Shown here piece by piece: positions 7,789-16,427 of a stretch of DNA of 49,585 nucleotides. The position numbers were made by a program, and so were the translations under genes. Position 1 is the first letter of the stretch, and every line of letters starts with the position of its first letter. Source of the stretch: Cumulibacter manganitolerans (GTDB taxonomy: Bacteria > Actinomycetota > Actinomycetes > Mycobacteriales > Antricoccaceae); the NCBI RefSeq assembly GCF_009602465.1, contig NZ_WBKP01000026.1, positions 1 through 49,585 on the forward strand. The letters run 5' to 3'. The notes under the pieces were generated by a model. It had not been told where the DNA came from. It saw only the letters and a program-made list of their open reading frames with translations, and did no database searches.

Positions 7789-9342
7789 GTGTTCGACACC
7801 CTTTCCGACCGCCTGGAGAAGGTCTTCACCGGCCTGCGCAGCAAGGGCCGGCTGACCGAGGCCGACATCAACGCGACGGCGCGCGAGATCCGCATCGCGC
7901 TGCTGGAGGCGGACGTCGCGCTCCCCGTCGTCAAGGCATTCGTCGCCGCGATCAAGCAACGCGCCCTCGGGGCGGAGGTCTCCAAGGCGCTCAACCCCGC
8001 GCAGCAGTTCATCAAGATCGTCAACGACGAGCTGATTGGTGTCCTGGGTGGGGAGACGCGGCGGCTGCAGTTCGCGAAGAACCCGCCGACCGTGATCATG
8101 CTCGCCGGCCTGCAGGGTGCCGGCAAGACGACGCTCGCCGGCAAGCTGTCGCAGTGGCTGCGTGGGCAAGGCCACTCGCCCGTGCTGGTGGCGTGCGACC
8201 TGCAGCGACCCAACGCGGTCACCCAGCTGCAGGTCGTCGGCAAGCAGGCCGGCGTCGATGTCTACGCCCCGGAGCCGGGCAACGGAGTCGGCGACCCGGT
8301 GCAGGTCGCGCGCGACTCGATCGAGCACGCGAAGCGGCAGATGCACGACATCGTCATCGTCGACACCGCCGGCCGCCTCGGCGTGGACACCGAGATGATG
8401 CAGCAGGCGATCGACATCCGCGAGGCGGTGCGCCCCGACGAGGTGCTGTTCGTCATCGACGCCATGATCGGCCAGGACGCGATCACGACGGCCGAGGCGT
8501 TCCGGGACGGCGTCGGGTTCACCGGCGTCGTCCTGTCGAAGCTCGACGGCGATGCGCGCGGTGGTGCGGCGCTCTCGGTGCGCTACGTGACCGGCCAGCC
8601 GATCATGTTCGCCTCCACCGGCGAGAAGCTCGAGGACTTCGACGTCTTCCACCCCGAGCGGATGGCCTCCCGCATCCTCGGCATGGGCGACATGCTCACC
8701 CTCATCGAGCAGGCGCAGCAGACGTTCGACGAGGACGAGGCCGAGCGGATGGCGCAGAAGGTCGCCTCCGGCAACAAGTTCACCCTCGAGGACTTCCTGG
8801 AGCAGATGCTCGCCATCCGCCGGATGGGTCCCCTGCAGAACCTGCTCGGCATGCTGCCCGGAGCCGGACAGATGAAGGAGCAGCTGAACAACCTCGACGA
8901 GAAGGACCTCGACCGGACCGCGGCGATCATCCGCAGCATGACGCCGGCCGAGCGCCGGGACCCGAAGATGATCAACGGATCTCGCAGGCTGCGTATCGCG
9001 AACGGCTCCGGCGTCACCGTGTCCGAGGTCAACAACCTCGTCACCCGGTTCTTCGAGGCCCGCAAGATGATGACCCAGATGTCGGGGGCGATGGGCCTCG
9101 GCGGCGGCAGCGGCATCAGCCGCAAGTCGCGCAACGCCAAGAACAAGAAGGGCGGCAAGAAGGGCAAGAAGGGGACGTCGCGCCCGAACCGCCCGATGGG
9201 CCTGCCGGGTATGGGCGGCATGCCGGGGCTGCCTCCGGGCGGCCTGCCCGACGGCTTCCCGGATCTCGGCCGGGCCGGCGGCAAGCTGCCGAAGATCCCC
9301 GGCATGCCCGACCTGTCGAAGCTCGACCTTCCCAAGGAGTAG
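7789..9342 (+). CDS. ffh: Signal recognition particle protein Ffh (SRP54)
   Basis: GTPase that binds signal sequences and 4.5S RNA and delivers nascent chains to FtsY. The 517-residue protein starts at GTG 7789 (VFDTLSDRLEKVF), with GGGAG five nt upstream. The N domain is followed by G-domain motifs GLQGAGKTT (about 106-114), DTAGRLGVD (about 192) and SKLDGDARGG (about 250). The methionine-rich M domain includes MLAIRRMGPLQNLLGMLPG, and a Gly/Pro/Met-rich tail ends LPKE. The frame is open further upstream, but that part is Pro/Arg-rich intergenic sequence. Position after smc and ftsY is as in related genomes, though amt-glnB-glnD are absent. Confidence 0.97.
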   Translation: MFDTLSDRLEKVFTGLRSKGRLTEADINATAREIRIALLEADVALPVVKAFVAAIKQRALGAEVSKALNPAQQFIKIVNDELIGVLGGETRRLQFAKNPPTVIMLAGLQGAGKTTLAGKLSQWLRGQGHSPVLVACDLQRPNAVTQLQVVGKQAGVDVYAPEPGNGVGDPVQVARDSIEHAKRQMHDIVIVDTAGRLGVDTEMMQQAIDIREAVRPDEVLFVIDAMIGQDAITTAEAFRDGVGFTGVVLSKLDGDARGGAALSVRYVTGQPIMFASTGEKLEDFDVFHPERMASRILGMGDMLTLIEQAQQTFDEDEAERMAQKVASGNKFTLEDFLEQMLAIRRMGPLQNLLGMLPGAGQMKEQLNNLDEKDLDRTAAIIRSMTPAERRDPKMINGSRRLRIANGSGVTVSEVNNLVTRFFEARKMMTQMSGAMGLGGGSGISRKSRNAKNKKGGKKGKKGTSRPNRPMGLPGMGGMPGLPPGGLPDGFPDLGRAGGKLPKIPGMPDLSKLDLPKE

Positions 9343-9349
9343 CCGACAG

Positions 9350-10426
9350 ATGGGTGCGCTGCGATTCACCGGCGTGGTGCTGCCCGGCGACGAGCAGCGC
9401 GACCTGTATGTCGTCGACGGGCGCGTCAGCTACCAGCCGGTCGCCTCCGCCGAGACAGTCACGCGGGGCGGCTACATCGTCCCCGGGCTCGTCGACGCGC
9501 ACTGCCATCTGTGGAACTCGCCCGAGGGCTTCGTGGACGGCGCGGACCACGACCGGCTGAGGGACAACGCGCGGCAGACGCGCGACGGCGGCGCCACGCT
9601 GATTCGGGACTGCGGCTGCCCGTACGACACGGCGTGGATGAACGACGAGCCCGACCTGCCGGAGATCATCCGGGCAGGCAAGCACATCGCGCAGGACAAG
9701 CGCTACATCACCGGGGTGTACACCCACACCGACGCGGCCCACCTCCCGGCGCAGATGGCGGCCGAGGCGCGTCGGGGCGACGGGTGGGTCAAGCTCGTGG
9801 GCGACTGGATCGACCGCGGCGCAGGCGATCTGGCTCCGCTTTGGGGCCTCGACGAGCTGCGCGCCGGGATGACCGCCGCGCACGCCGCGGGCGCCCGCGT
9901 CACGGCGCACACCTTCTCCGAGGCCGCCCTTCCCGACCTCGTCGCATCCGGTATCGACTGCATCGAGCACGGCACCGGCATCACCGACGAGGTGATCGCC
10001 GCCATGGTCGAGCACGGCACGGCGCTCGTTCCCACGCTCGTCAACATCCGCAACTTTCCGTCGATCGCCGACAGCGCGGGAAAGTACCCGACGTATGCCG
10101 AGCACATGCGATCGCTGTACGAGGAGCATCCGAGGCGGCTGCGGGCCGCGTACGAGGCCGGCGTGCCGATCTACGCCGGTACCGACGCCGGCGGCGGGAT
10201 CGCTCACGGCTCGATCGCCGAGGAGGTGATCGCGCTGACCGGCATCGGGATGAGCGCCGTCGACGCCTTGGGAGCGGCGTCATGGCGGGCCCGCGCCTGG
10301 CTGGGCCGCCCCGGCCTCGAGGAGGGTGCGCCAGCCGACTTCGCCTGCTACTCGGCCAATCCGCTCGACGACCTGGCCGTGCTGCGCGAACCGCGGCACG
10401 TCGTGCTGCGCGGCGTCGTCCACTGA
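9350..10426 (+). CDS. Metal-dependent amidohydrolase family protein
   Basis: TIM-barrel hydrolase of 358 residues. The metal-ligand motif HCH lies at 51-53 inside VDAHCHLW. A lysine in WVKLVGDW (about 148), then AHTFSEAAL (around 185-190), CIEHGTG (about 204-210) and the aspartate in TDAGGG (about 280) complete an imidazolonepropionase/prolidase-like metal site. A gene of this class directly after ffh is common in actinobacteria (Rv2915c in M. tuberculosis occupies this place), but the substrate is unknown. It starts 7 nt after ffh and is probably co-transcribed. Metal dependence is inferred from the motifs. Confidence 0.88.
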   Translation: MGALRFTGVVLPGDEQRDLYVVDGRVSYQPVASAETVTRGGYIVPGLVDAHCHLWNSPEGFVDGADHDRLRDNARQTRDGGATLIRDCGCPYDTAWMNDEPDLPEIIRAGKHIAQDKRYITGVYTHTDAAHLPAQMAAEARRGDGWVKLVGDWIDRGAGDLAPLWGLDELRAGMTAAHAAGARVTAHTFSEAALPDLVASGIDCIEHGTGITDEVIAAMVEHGTALVPTLVNIRNFPSIADSAGKYPTYAEHMRSLYEEHPRRLRAAYEAGVPIYAGTDAGGGIAHGSIAEEVIALTGIGMSAVDALGAASWRARAWLGRPGLEEGAPADFACYSANPLDDLAVLREPRHVVLRGVVH

Positions 10427-10473
10427 CCGACCGCGCACGCGGATCATCGATACGCCGACGAACGGAGCGTCAC

Positions 10474-11478
10474 ATGCCGGGTCCACTCGCACCCGAGCAC
10501 TGGGTGTGCCTCGCGGGCGGCAACGCCCTCGGAGCGTTCCACGCGGGCGCCCTGGAGGCGCTGCTCGAGGCGGAGCCACCGGTCACCAGGGTCGCGGGCG
10601 CGTCGATCGGCGCGGTGAGCGCCGGCCTGCTGGCCGGCGGCCCCCGCGACAGGGCCGCGGAGCGGTTGCGCACGTACTGGGCGCGCGCCGAGGACCGGTC
10701 GGCGGCCGGTCTGCTGCCGGCCTCCCGGCAGGCCGCAGCGTCCCGCGCGATGACCGGCGGCCGGCTCGGGCTCTTCCACCCGAGTCTGCCGGGGATCTGG
10801 GGTGCCCTCCCGCTGGTGCCCGACGACGACCACCTGCACTCCACCGCGCCGATGCGCCGCACGCTCGAAGAGCTGATCGACTTCGACGTGCTCAACAACG
10901 GCGAGATCCGGGTCGTGGTCAACGCGCTGGACCAGCTGACCGGCGAGGACGTCGTGTTCGACAGCGCCCGCACGACGATCACCGTCGATCACCTGCTCGC
11001 GAGCTCCGCGCTGCCGCTGCTGTTCCCCCCGGTCGAGATCGACGGCCGGCTGCTGGTCGACCCCGGCCTGTCGGCGAACCTTCCGGTCCGGCCGCTGTTC
11101 GCCGATCCGCCGCGCGGGGACGTCGTCTGCTGGGCGATCGACCTCTGGCCTCCCGTCGCCGAGCGCGCGTCCTCGCTGGACGCCGTGGCGCGCCGACAGC
11201 AGGATCTCGTGTTCGCTGCGCAGAGCCGCCATGCGCTCGAGCTGCTGGAGGCGACGGTCTCCGCGCCGCTGCGCTCCTCCGGCCGCCGGGCCGTCGTGCA
11301 CCACCTGGGCTACGACGGCGCGGGATGGGAGATCGCGATGAAGGGCTTCGACTACTCGCCCGCGTCCCTGCAGCGGCGCCTGGTGGCGGGACGCGATGCG
11401 ATGCAGCAGGCGTTGGGCGGCTCGCTCCAGCCGGTCGACCCGGGCCTGCATGTCGTCCGGCACCCGTTCCGGGGCTAG
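10474..11478 (+). CDS. Patatin-like phospholipase family protein
   Basis: The 334-residue protein has a patatin fold: a glycine-rich oxyanion loop CLAGGNALGAFHAG (12-25), nucleophile elbow GASIGA with Ser44, and the dyad aspartate in VDPGLSAN (Asp196). This Ser/Asp dyad hydrolyses acyl esters, usually of lipids. The oxyanion loop is GGN rather than the common GGGxRG, and the aspartate motif is DPG rather than DGG. Both keep the catalytic residues. No signal peptide or membrane segment is visible, so the protein is probably cytoplasmic. It starts 47 nt after the amidohydrolase. The substrate is unknown. Confidence 0.88.
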   Translation: MPGPLAPEHWVCLAGGNALGAFHAGALEALLEAEPPVTRVAGASIGAVSAGLLAGGPRDRAAERLRTYWARAEDRSAAGLLPASRQAAASRAMTGGRLGLFHPSLPGIWGALPLVPDDDHLHSTAPMRRTLEELIDFDVLNNGEIRVVVNALDQLTGEDVVFDSARTTITVDHLLASSALPLLFPPVEIDGRLLVDPGLSANLPVRPLFADPPRGDVVCWAIDLWPPVAERASSLDAVARRQQDLVFAAQSRHALELLEATVSAPLRSSGRRAVVHHLGYDGAGWEIAMKGFDYSPASLQRRLVAGRDAMQQALGGSLQPVDPGLHVVRHPFRG

Positions 11479-11487
11479 CGCAACACG

Positions 11488-12084
11488 GTGCTCGACCTCC
11501 TGACCGGCGTACTGACCGGCCTCTCGCTGATCGTTGCCATCGGCGCGCAGAACGCCTACGTGCTGCGGCAGGGGCTCCTGCGCAACCACGTGACGGCGGT
11601 CGTCGCGATCTGCATCGTCGCCGACGTCCTGCTGATCGCGGCAGGCGTCGCGGGCCTGGGTGTCGTGGTGCAGCGGGTGCCGCAGCTGTTGACCGTGCTG
11701 ACCTGGGCGGGCGCGGCGTACCTGGTGTGCCTCGCCGTCGGGGCCTTCCGGCGCGCGCTGACCACCGAGCACCTCGATCCGTCGGCGACGCCGCCGTCCG
11801 GGCTCCGCGTCGTGGTCCTGACGACGCTGGCGTTGACCTTCCTCAACCCGCACGTGTACCTCGACACCGTGCTGATGCTCGGCTCGATCGCGAGCACGCA
11901 CGGCGCCGGCCGATGGCTGTTCGGAAGCGGGGCGATGATCGCCAGCGTGCTCTGGTTCGGCGCTCTCGGACTGGGTGCGCGGGCGCTGTCGCGGCTGGTG
12001 CACCGGGCGTCCACGTGGCGGGCGATCGACGTCGCCGTGGGCTGCGTGATGCTCGCCGTCGCTGTACGCCTGGTCACGCTGTAG
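11488..12084 (+). CDS. LysE/ArgO-type amino-acid exporter
   Basis: Membrane protein of 198 residues with six hydrophobic segments and the family motifs GAQNAYVLRQG (19-29) and TFLNPHVYLDTV. These are typical of LysE/ArgO, which export lysine or arginine and stop basic amino acids building up. The start is GTG 11488, 9 nt after the patatin-like gene, so the two may share a transcript. LysE genes are often controlled by a divergent lysG/argP regulator, and none is present here. Lysine versus arginine specificity cannot be told from sequence. Confidence 0.9.
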   Translation: MLDLLTGVLTGLSLIVAIGAQNAYVLRQGLLRNHVTAVVAICIVADVLLIAAGVAGLGVVVQRVPQLLTVLTWAGAAYLVCLAVGAFRRALTTEHLDPSATPPSGLRVVVLTTLALTFLNPHVYLDTVLMLGSIASTHGAGRWLFGSGAMIASVLWFGALGLGARALSRLVHRASTWRAIDVAVGCVMLAVAVRLVTL

Positions 12085-12126
12085 CCGGCGGCTGTGTCCC
12101 CGCAAGGCCGCATCGCCGCCACACAC

Positions 12127-12132
12127 TACGAT
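12127..12132 (+). promoter_or_regulatory. -10 element of proS (leaderless)
   Basis: TACGAT lies 7 nt before ATG 12140, with no Shine-Dalgarno sequence between, consistent with a leaderless mRNA. Confidence 0.6.
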
Positions 12133-12139
12133 CATCCGC

Positions 12140-13549
12140 ATGGCAAAAAGCGTTCTCACCCCGCAGTCCGAAGACTTTCCCCGTTGGTATCAGGACGTCG
12201 TCGCGAAGGCGGAGATGGCCGACAACGGACCGGTCCGCGGCACGATGGTGATCCGTCCTTACGGGTACGGCATCTGGGAACGCATGCAGGCGGAGATGGA
12301 CGCCCGGATCAAGGCGTGCGGCGCCAAGAACGCCTATTTTCCGTTGTTCATCCCCGAGTCGTACCTGACCCGCGAAGCCGAGCACGTCGAGGGCTTCAGC
12401 CCGGAGCTCGCGGTCGTGACGCACGCCGGCGGGAAGCAGCTCGAGGAGCCGGTGGTGGTGCGCCCGACGTCCGAGACCGTCATCGGCGAGTTCATGGCCA
12501 AGTGGATCAACTCGTACCGTGATCTGCCTCTGCTGCTGAACCAATGGGCCAACGTGGTGCGGTGGGAGCTGCGCCCGCGGGTGTTCCTGCGCACCAGCGA
12601 GTTCCTCTGGCAGGAGGGCCACACCGCGCACGCCACCGAGGCCGACGCGGCGGCGTACGCCGCTCGCATCCACCGGGAGGCGTACGAGGACTTCATGGTC
12701 CAGATCCTCGCCATGCCGGTGATCCGCGGCCGCAAGACCAAGGCCGAGCGGTTCGCCGGTGCGACCAACACGCTCGCCCTCGAGGCGATGATGCGGGACG
12801 GGAAGGCCCTGCAGATGGGTACCTCCCACGAGCTCGGGCAGAACTTCGCGAAGGCGTTCAACATCAAGTACCTGTCGTCCGAAGGCAGGCAGGAGACCTG
12901 CTGGACGGCGTCCTGGGGCACCTCGACGCGGATGATCGGCGGCCTGATCATGACCCACGGTGACGACAACGGGCTGCGAATCCCGCCGCGCCTGGCCCCG
13001 ACCCAGGCCCTCGTCATGGTCGTCAAGGACGGCGACGGGGTCAGCGACGCGGCCACCCGCATCACCGCCGAGCTCGCGGCGGCCGGCGTGCGGGCCGAGC
13101 TCGACGACCGGACCGACACCGCCTTCGGGCGGCGCGCGGTGGATGCCGAGCTCAAGGGCATCCCGCTGCGGATCGAGGTGGGCCCGCGGGACATCGCCGA
13201 GCACAAGGTCACGATCGCCCGGCGGATCGCCGGCGGCAAGGCGCCCGTCGCGCTCGACGAGGTCGTCGCATACGCGGTGCGCGCGCTCGACGAGGACCAG
13301 CGCGCCCTGTTCGCCGAGGCGCTCGAGCGCCGGGACCGGCTCACCGCCGAGGTCACCACGGTCGAGGACGCACTCGAGGCCGCGCAGACCGGGTTCGCCC
13401 GGATCCCATGGGCGACGCTGGGCGTGGAGGGGGAGCGCACGCTCGCAGCATCGGCGGTGACGGTGCGCTGCCTGGTGCGCCCGGACGGCGAGATCCCGGA
13501 ATCGGACGACGAAGAGGGCGCGATCGCGATCGTCGCCCGCGCGTACTAG
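12140..13549 (+). CDS. proS: Prolyl-tRNA synthetase (archaeal/eukaryotic-like class)
   Basis: Charges tRNA-Pro with proline. The 469-residue protein lacks the large editing insertion of the longer bacterial (E. coli-type) form and resembles the shorter ProS type 3. Class II motifs are visible: motif 1 around MVIRPYGYGIWERMQ, motif 2 in FLRTSEFLWQEGHTAH (about 152-167), the proline/ATP-site segment VVRPTSETVIGEFM (about 106-119), and motif 3 near GLIMTHGDDNGLRIPPRLAP (about 268-287). The anticodon-binding domain and a C-terminal domain follow. It has its own leaderless promoter. In M. tuberculosis proS lies elsewhere (near nusA), so its place here differs. Confidence 0.95.
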   Translation: MAKSVLTPQSEDFPRWYQDVVAKAEMADNGPVRGTMVIRPYGYGIWERMQAEMDARIKACGAKNAYFPLFIPESYLTREAEHVEGFSPELAVVTHAGGKQLEEPVVVRPTSETVIGEFMAKWINSYRDLPLLLNQWANVVRWELRPRVFLRTSEFLWQEGHTAHATEADAAAYAARIHREAYEDFMVQILAMPVIRGRKTKAERFAGATNTLALEAMMRDGKALQMGTSHELGQNFAKAFNIKYLSSEGRQETCWTASWGTSTRMIGGLIMTHGDDNGLRIPPRLAPTQALVMVVKDGDGVSDAATRITAELAAAGVRAELDDRTDTAFGRRAVDAELKGIPLRIEVGPRDIAEHKVTIARRIAGGKAPVALDEVVAYAVRALDEDQRALFAEALERRDRLTAEVTTVEDALEAAQTGFARIPWATLGVEGERTLAASAVTVRCLVRPDGEIPESDDEEGAIAIVARAY

Positions 13550-13561
13550 GGCGGCGACGGC

Positions 13562-14323
13562 ATGGCGCACGACCTGGATGCGTACCAGCGGCTCACCATC
13601 GAGGCGGGGGAGCAGGTGCTGCGGGTCTGGCTCGACCGGCCGCCCGTGCTGAACGCGCTGGATCCGCAGACCCTCGACGAGCTGACCCGGCTGTACACCG
13701 CGGTCCACCAGATGGACGACGTGCGGGTCGTGGTGCTCGGCGGCAGGGGCCGGGCGTTCACCGCCGGCGCCGATCTGACGAACCACCCGTCACGGCCCGC
13801 GCCGGACGCGCCCCCGCGCGCGCACCGGCGGATCGCGCAGACCGGCCACCGGACCATCGCCGCGATCCAGGGCTGCCCGGCGATCACCATCGCGCGCACG
13901 CACAGCCACGTCATCGGCGGAGGCGTGCTGCTGGCGGCGGCCTGCGACTTCCGCGTCGGGGCCGACGACTCGGTGTTCCGGCTGCCTGAGGTGGAGATCG
14001 GCATCCCACTGTCCTGGGGCGGCACGCCGCTGCTGATCCGGGAGATCGGCGCGGCGCGCGCACGCGAGCTCATCGTGACCTGCCGCCCGTGCGACGCCCA
14101 GGAGGCCTACCGGCTCGGGCTGCTGCACTCCGTCGTCCCGGCCGAGGAGCTGGACGCCGAGGTGGACCGCTGGCTGGCCCGGCTGCTGGCGCTGCCGCAC
14201 TACCCGGTCGAGGCGACCAAGCACCAGTTCCAGCGGTACGCGGCGGCCGCCACGCTGGCCGACCTGACCCAGACCGACGCGGACGTCTACCAGGCCGCCG
14301 TCGCCCGGACGAGGACGACGTAG
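13562..14323 (+). CDS. Crotonase-fold (enoyl-CoA hydratase/isomerase family) protein, atypical active site
   Basis: The 253-residue protein has the crotonase fold, with oxyanion-hole segments GRAFTAGADL (62-71) and HVIGGGVLLAAACDFRV (116-132). Classical enoyl-CoA hydratase uses two glutamates. Here the first position, just after GGG, is Leu123, while the second is kept as Glu143 in LPEVEIGIP. Simple hydratase activity is therefore doubtful, and an isomerase, hydrolase or other CoA-thioester reaction is possible. It starts 12 nt after proS and is probably co-transcribed. The substrate is unknown. Confidence 0.85.
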   Translation: MAHDLDAYQRLTIEAGEQVLRVWLDRPPVLNALDPQTLDELTRLYTAVHQMDDVRVVVLGGRGRAFTAGADLTNHPSRPAPDAPPRAHRRIAQTGHRTIAAIQGCPAITIARTHSHVIGGGVLLAAACDFRVGADDSVFRLPEVEIGIPLSWGGTPLLIREIGAARARELIVTCRPCDAQEAYRLGLLHSVVPAEELDAEVDRWLARLLALPHYPVEATKHQFQRYAAAATLADLTQTDADVYQAAVARTRTT

Positions 14324-14332
14324 CGTCGTCCG

Positions 14333-15004
14333 CTACGGCAGGCGCTGCGGGCTGCGCAGCGGGATCCCGAGAATCGACTCCAGCTCGGCGATCGCCACCT
14401 CCGGGGCGCCGACCTTGATGGTGCGCATCCCCATCGCGCGGGCAGGCTTGAGGTTGATGCCGAGGTCGTCGAGGTAGACGCACGCCTCGGGGTGCACGTC
14501 GAGCAGCTCGCACGCGGTCCGGTAGAACTGCGGCTCCGGCTTGCGGTAGCCCACCTTGCTCGACTCGACGACTGCGTCGAAACGCGCCATGATCGGGGCG
14601 ACGTCCGCGCGCTCGTTCGCCGTCGGGTCGATGCCGTCGCTCTTGGTCACGTTGTTGGTCAGGCAGGCGGTCTTGTAGCCGGCCGCCTTCACCGCGTCGA
14701 GGGCCGCGACCATCTCCGGCCGCACCTCGCCGGCCAGCAGCGCCAGGATGTCGGCGCCGCGCACCTCGTGACCGAGGCGTTGCGACTCGAGGGCGAAGGC
14801 CTCGTCGAACTCCGCGTGCGTCAGCTCCGAGCGCTCCAGACGTGCCCACGCGTTGGCGTCGGGATCGTGCGTGTTGACGGTGCGCACGAAGTCGGCGGGC
14901 AGCCCGCGCTCGGCCTCGAAACGGTTGAACGCCTCGAAGGGGCTGGAGAGGATCACTCCGCCGAAGTCCCAGAGCACTGCCTTGATGTCGTCGCCAGAAG
15001 TCAT
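14333..15004 (-). CDS. HAD-superfamily hydrolase (subfamily IA, DFGGV type)
   Basis: The 223-residue protein has motif I VLWDFGGVI (Asp13 nucleophile), motif II LTNN, motif III GYRKPEP and motif IV YLDDLG. The residue two after the nucleophile is Gly rather than Asp. This DFGGV type occurs in ACAD10-like and epoxide-hydrolase-N-domain-like members, where the general acid is missing, so classical phosphatase chemistry is uncertain. It is convergent with the crotonase gene (9 nt between stops) and divergent from the MFS gene. A -10 hexamer 7 nt before the ATG suggests a leaderless mRNA. Confidence 0.88.
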   Translation of the reverse strand: MTSGDDIKAVLWDFGGVILSSPFEAFNRFEAERGLPADFVRTVNTHDPDANAWARLERSELTHAEFDEAFALESQRLGHEVRGADILALLAGEVRPEMVAALDAVKAAGYKTACLTNNVTKSDGIDPTANERADVAPIMARFDAVVESSKVGYRKPEPQFYRTACELLDVHPEACVYLDDLGINLKPARAMGMRTIKVGAPEVAIAELESILGIPLRSPQRLP

Positions 15005-15011
15005 GGCTGAC

Positions 15012-15017
15012 AGACTA
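15012..15017 (-). promoter_or_regulatory. -10 element of HAD hydrolase gene (leaderless)
   Basis: Read on the minus strand, TAGTCT lies 7 nt before ATG 15004. Confidence 0.5.
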
Positions 15018-15074
15018 GCCGGGCCGCCGGGCGCCGCCGCGGCCTGTTCGCGCGGGCCGGGCCGCCCGCTCCGC

Positions 15075-15080
15075 TACGGT
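15075..15080 (+). promoter_or_regulatory. -10 element of YbfB-like MFS gene (leaderless)
   Basis: TACGGT lies 6 nt before GTG 15087 and supports that codon as the start. Confidence 0.5.
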
Positions 15081-15086
15081 GGCGAG

Positions 15087-16235
15087 GTGATGGGAACGGC
15101 GCGCAGCGGACGGTCGGTGACCGGGCAGGGGTTGCTCGGGATGGCCGTGGCGATGGGCATCGGACGGTTCGCCTTCACTCCGCTGATGCCGGTGATGATG
15201 GCCGGTGGCGTGATCAGCCGTCACGAGGGCGCGTGGATCGCCACCGTCAACTACCTCGGGTATCTGGTGGGCGCCGTCGTGCTGACGCTCTGGCCGCAGA
15301 TCAACACCCGCTTCAGCTTCCGCGCCTGGACCGTCGTCGTGATCGTCAGCGAGGCGCTGATGGTGCCGATGGACAGCTTGCTCGGCTGGAGCCTCCTGCG
15401 CTTCCTGGCCGGCTACGGCAGCGCGGTCCTGTTCGTCGGGATCGCGAGCACCGTCGGGGCCTATCTGACGCGCGGCGCCTCCCCGGGCGTGGCCTTCGGC
15501 GGCGTCGGCGTCGGCATCGTGATCATGGGCGCGTTCTCGCTGCTCGCGGCCGGATCGCTCAGCTGGCAGCAGATGTGGCTGGGCACCGCCGGCATCAGCG
15601 TCGTCCTGGCGGTCGGCCCGTGGCTGCTGCCGGTCGAGCCGGAGGCGCGCCCGATCCGGCGCACCGACGGCCAGGGGCGGCCGACAGCCGCCGTCCGGCG
15701 CATCTGGATGCTGCTGCTGTCGGCCTACTTCCTCGAGGGGCTGGGCTACATCATCATCGGGACGTTCATCGTCGCGGCGGTCGGCACCGGCAGCGGGGTC
15801 AGCGCGGTGGTCTGGATCATCGCCGGCCTGGCCGCGGTGCCCGCCACCTTCGTCTACCACCGCGTCGCCCAGCGGGTCCCGATCAGCCGCGTCCTGGTGG
15901 TCGCCTACGCGCTGCAGATCGGCGGGTCGGTGCTGCCGGCGGTCACCGATGCCACCTGGGCGGCGACCGTCTGCGCGGCGCTGTACGGCGGCACCTTCCT
16001 GGGCATCGCGATGATGACGACGACCCAGGGACGGCGGCTGCCGGTGGCCCGCTCGGCGGCGGCGCTCACGACGGCGTACAGCATCGGGCAGGTGCTCGGC
16101 CCGCTCGTCGTGGCGCCGGTGATCGGGCAGTCCTATCGCACCGCGTTCGCGATCGCGGCCGCGGTGATCGCCGTCGGCGGCGTGGCGATGACCTGGTGTG
16201 CCCTGCTCATCGCGCGGCACGGCGAGGACGGATAG
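15087..16235 (+). CDS. YbfB/YjiJ-type MFS transporter
   Basis: About 382 residues with roughly twelve hydrophobic segments. The first helix carries the YbfB/YjiJ (MFS_4) signature GMAVAMGIGRFAFTPLMPVMM. The second half starts near WMLLLSAYFLEGLGYIIIGTF, typical of this subfamily. The substrate is unknown. The frame is open upstream, but that part is antisense to the divergent HAD gene. GTG 15087 is preferred because of the -10 element 6 nt before it, and ATG 15090 is the alternative. The 192-nt gap to rpsP holds the rpsP promoter. Confidence 0.9.
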   Translation: MMGTARSGRSVTGQGLLGMAVAMGIGRFAFTPLMPVMMAGGVISRHEGAWIATVNYLGYLVGAVVLTLWPQINTRFSFRAWTVVVIVSEALMVPMDSLLGWSLLRFLAGYGSAVLFVGIASTVGAYLTRGASPGVAFGGVGVGIVIMGAFSLLAAGSLSWQQMWLGTAGISVVLAVGPWLLPVEPEARPIRRTDGQGRPTAAVRRIWMLLLSAYFLEGLGYIIIGTFIVAAVGTGSGVSAVVWIIAGLAAVPATFVYHRVAQRVPISRVLVVAYALQIGGSVLPAVTDATWAATVCAALYGGTFLGIAMMTTTQGRRLPVARSAAALTTAYSIGQVLGPLVVAPVIGQSYRTAFAIAAAVIAVGGVAMTWCALLIARHGEDG

Positions 16236-16259
16236 TGAGTGCGATCTCGCGAGCCGGGG

Positions 16260-16289
16260 CTGACCGGCGTCCGCATCGTCTGGCAGAAT
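16260..16289 (+). promoter_or_regulatory. rpsP operon promoter
   Basis: CTGACC (16260-16265) and CAGAAT (16284-16289) are spaced by 18 nt, fitting a housekeeping sigma promoter with a leader of about 130 nt. Two nt after the -10 is ACAGGTTG (16292-16299), the same element at the same offset as at rplS. Confidence 0.55.
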
Positions 16290-16427
16290 GAACAGGTTGA
16301 CTTCTGCGGACGCATCGGGCCCTCTACCTGACTTTGCGCCGCGGGCTCACACGGGACCGGCGTACCCGCACCCCCACGCGACGTACGGCGCCCCGACCCC
16401 AAGACCAAGATGGAGCACTAGGAAACA

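Noticed and set aside
7774-9369. A 531-codon open frame on the minus strand opposite ffh
   Set aside because: It mirrors ffh almost exactly and has no recognisable motif; the plus frame has full SRP54 GTPase and M-domain motifs.
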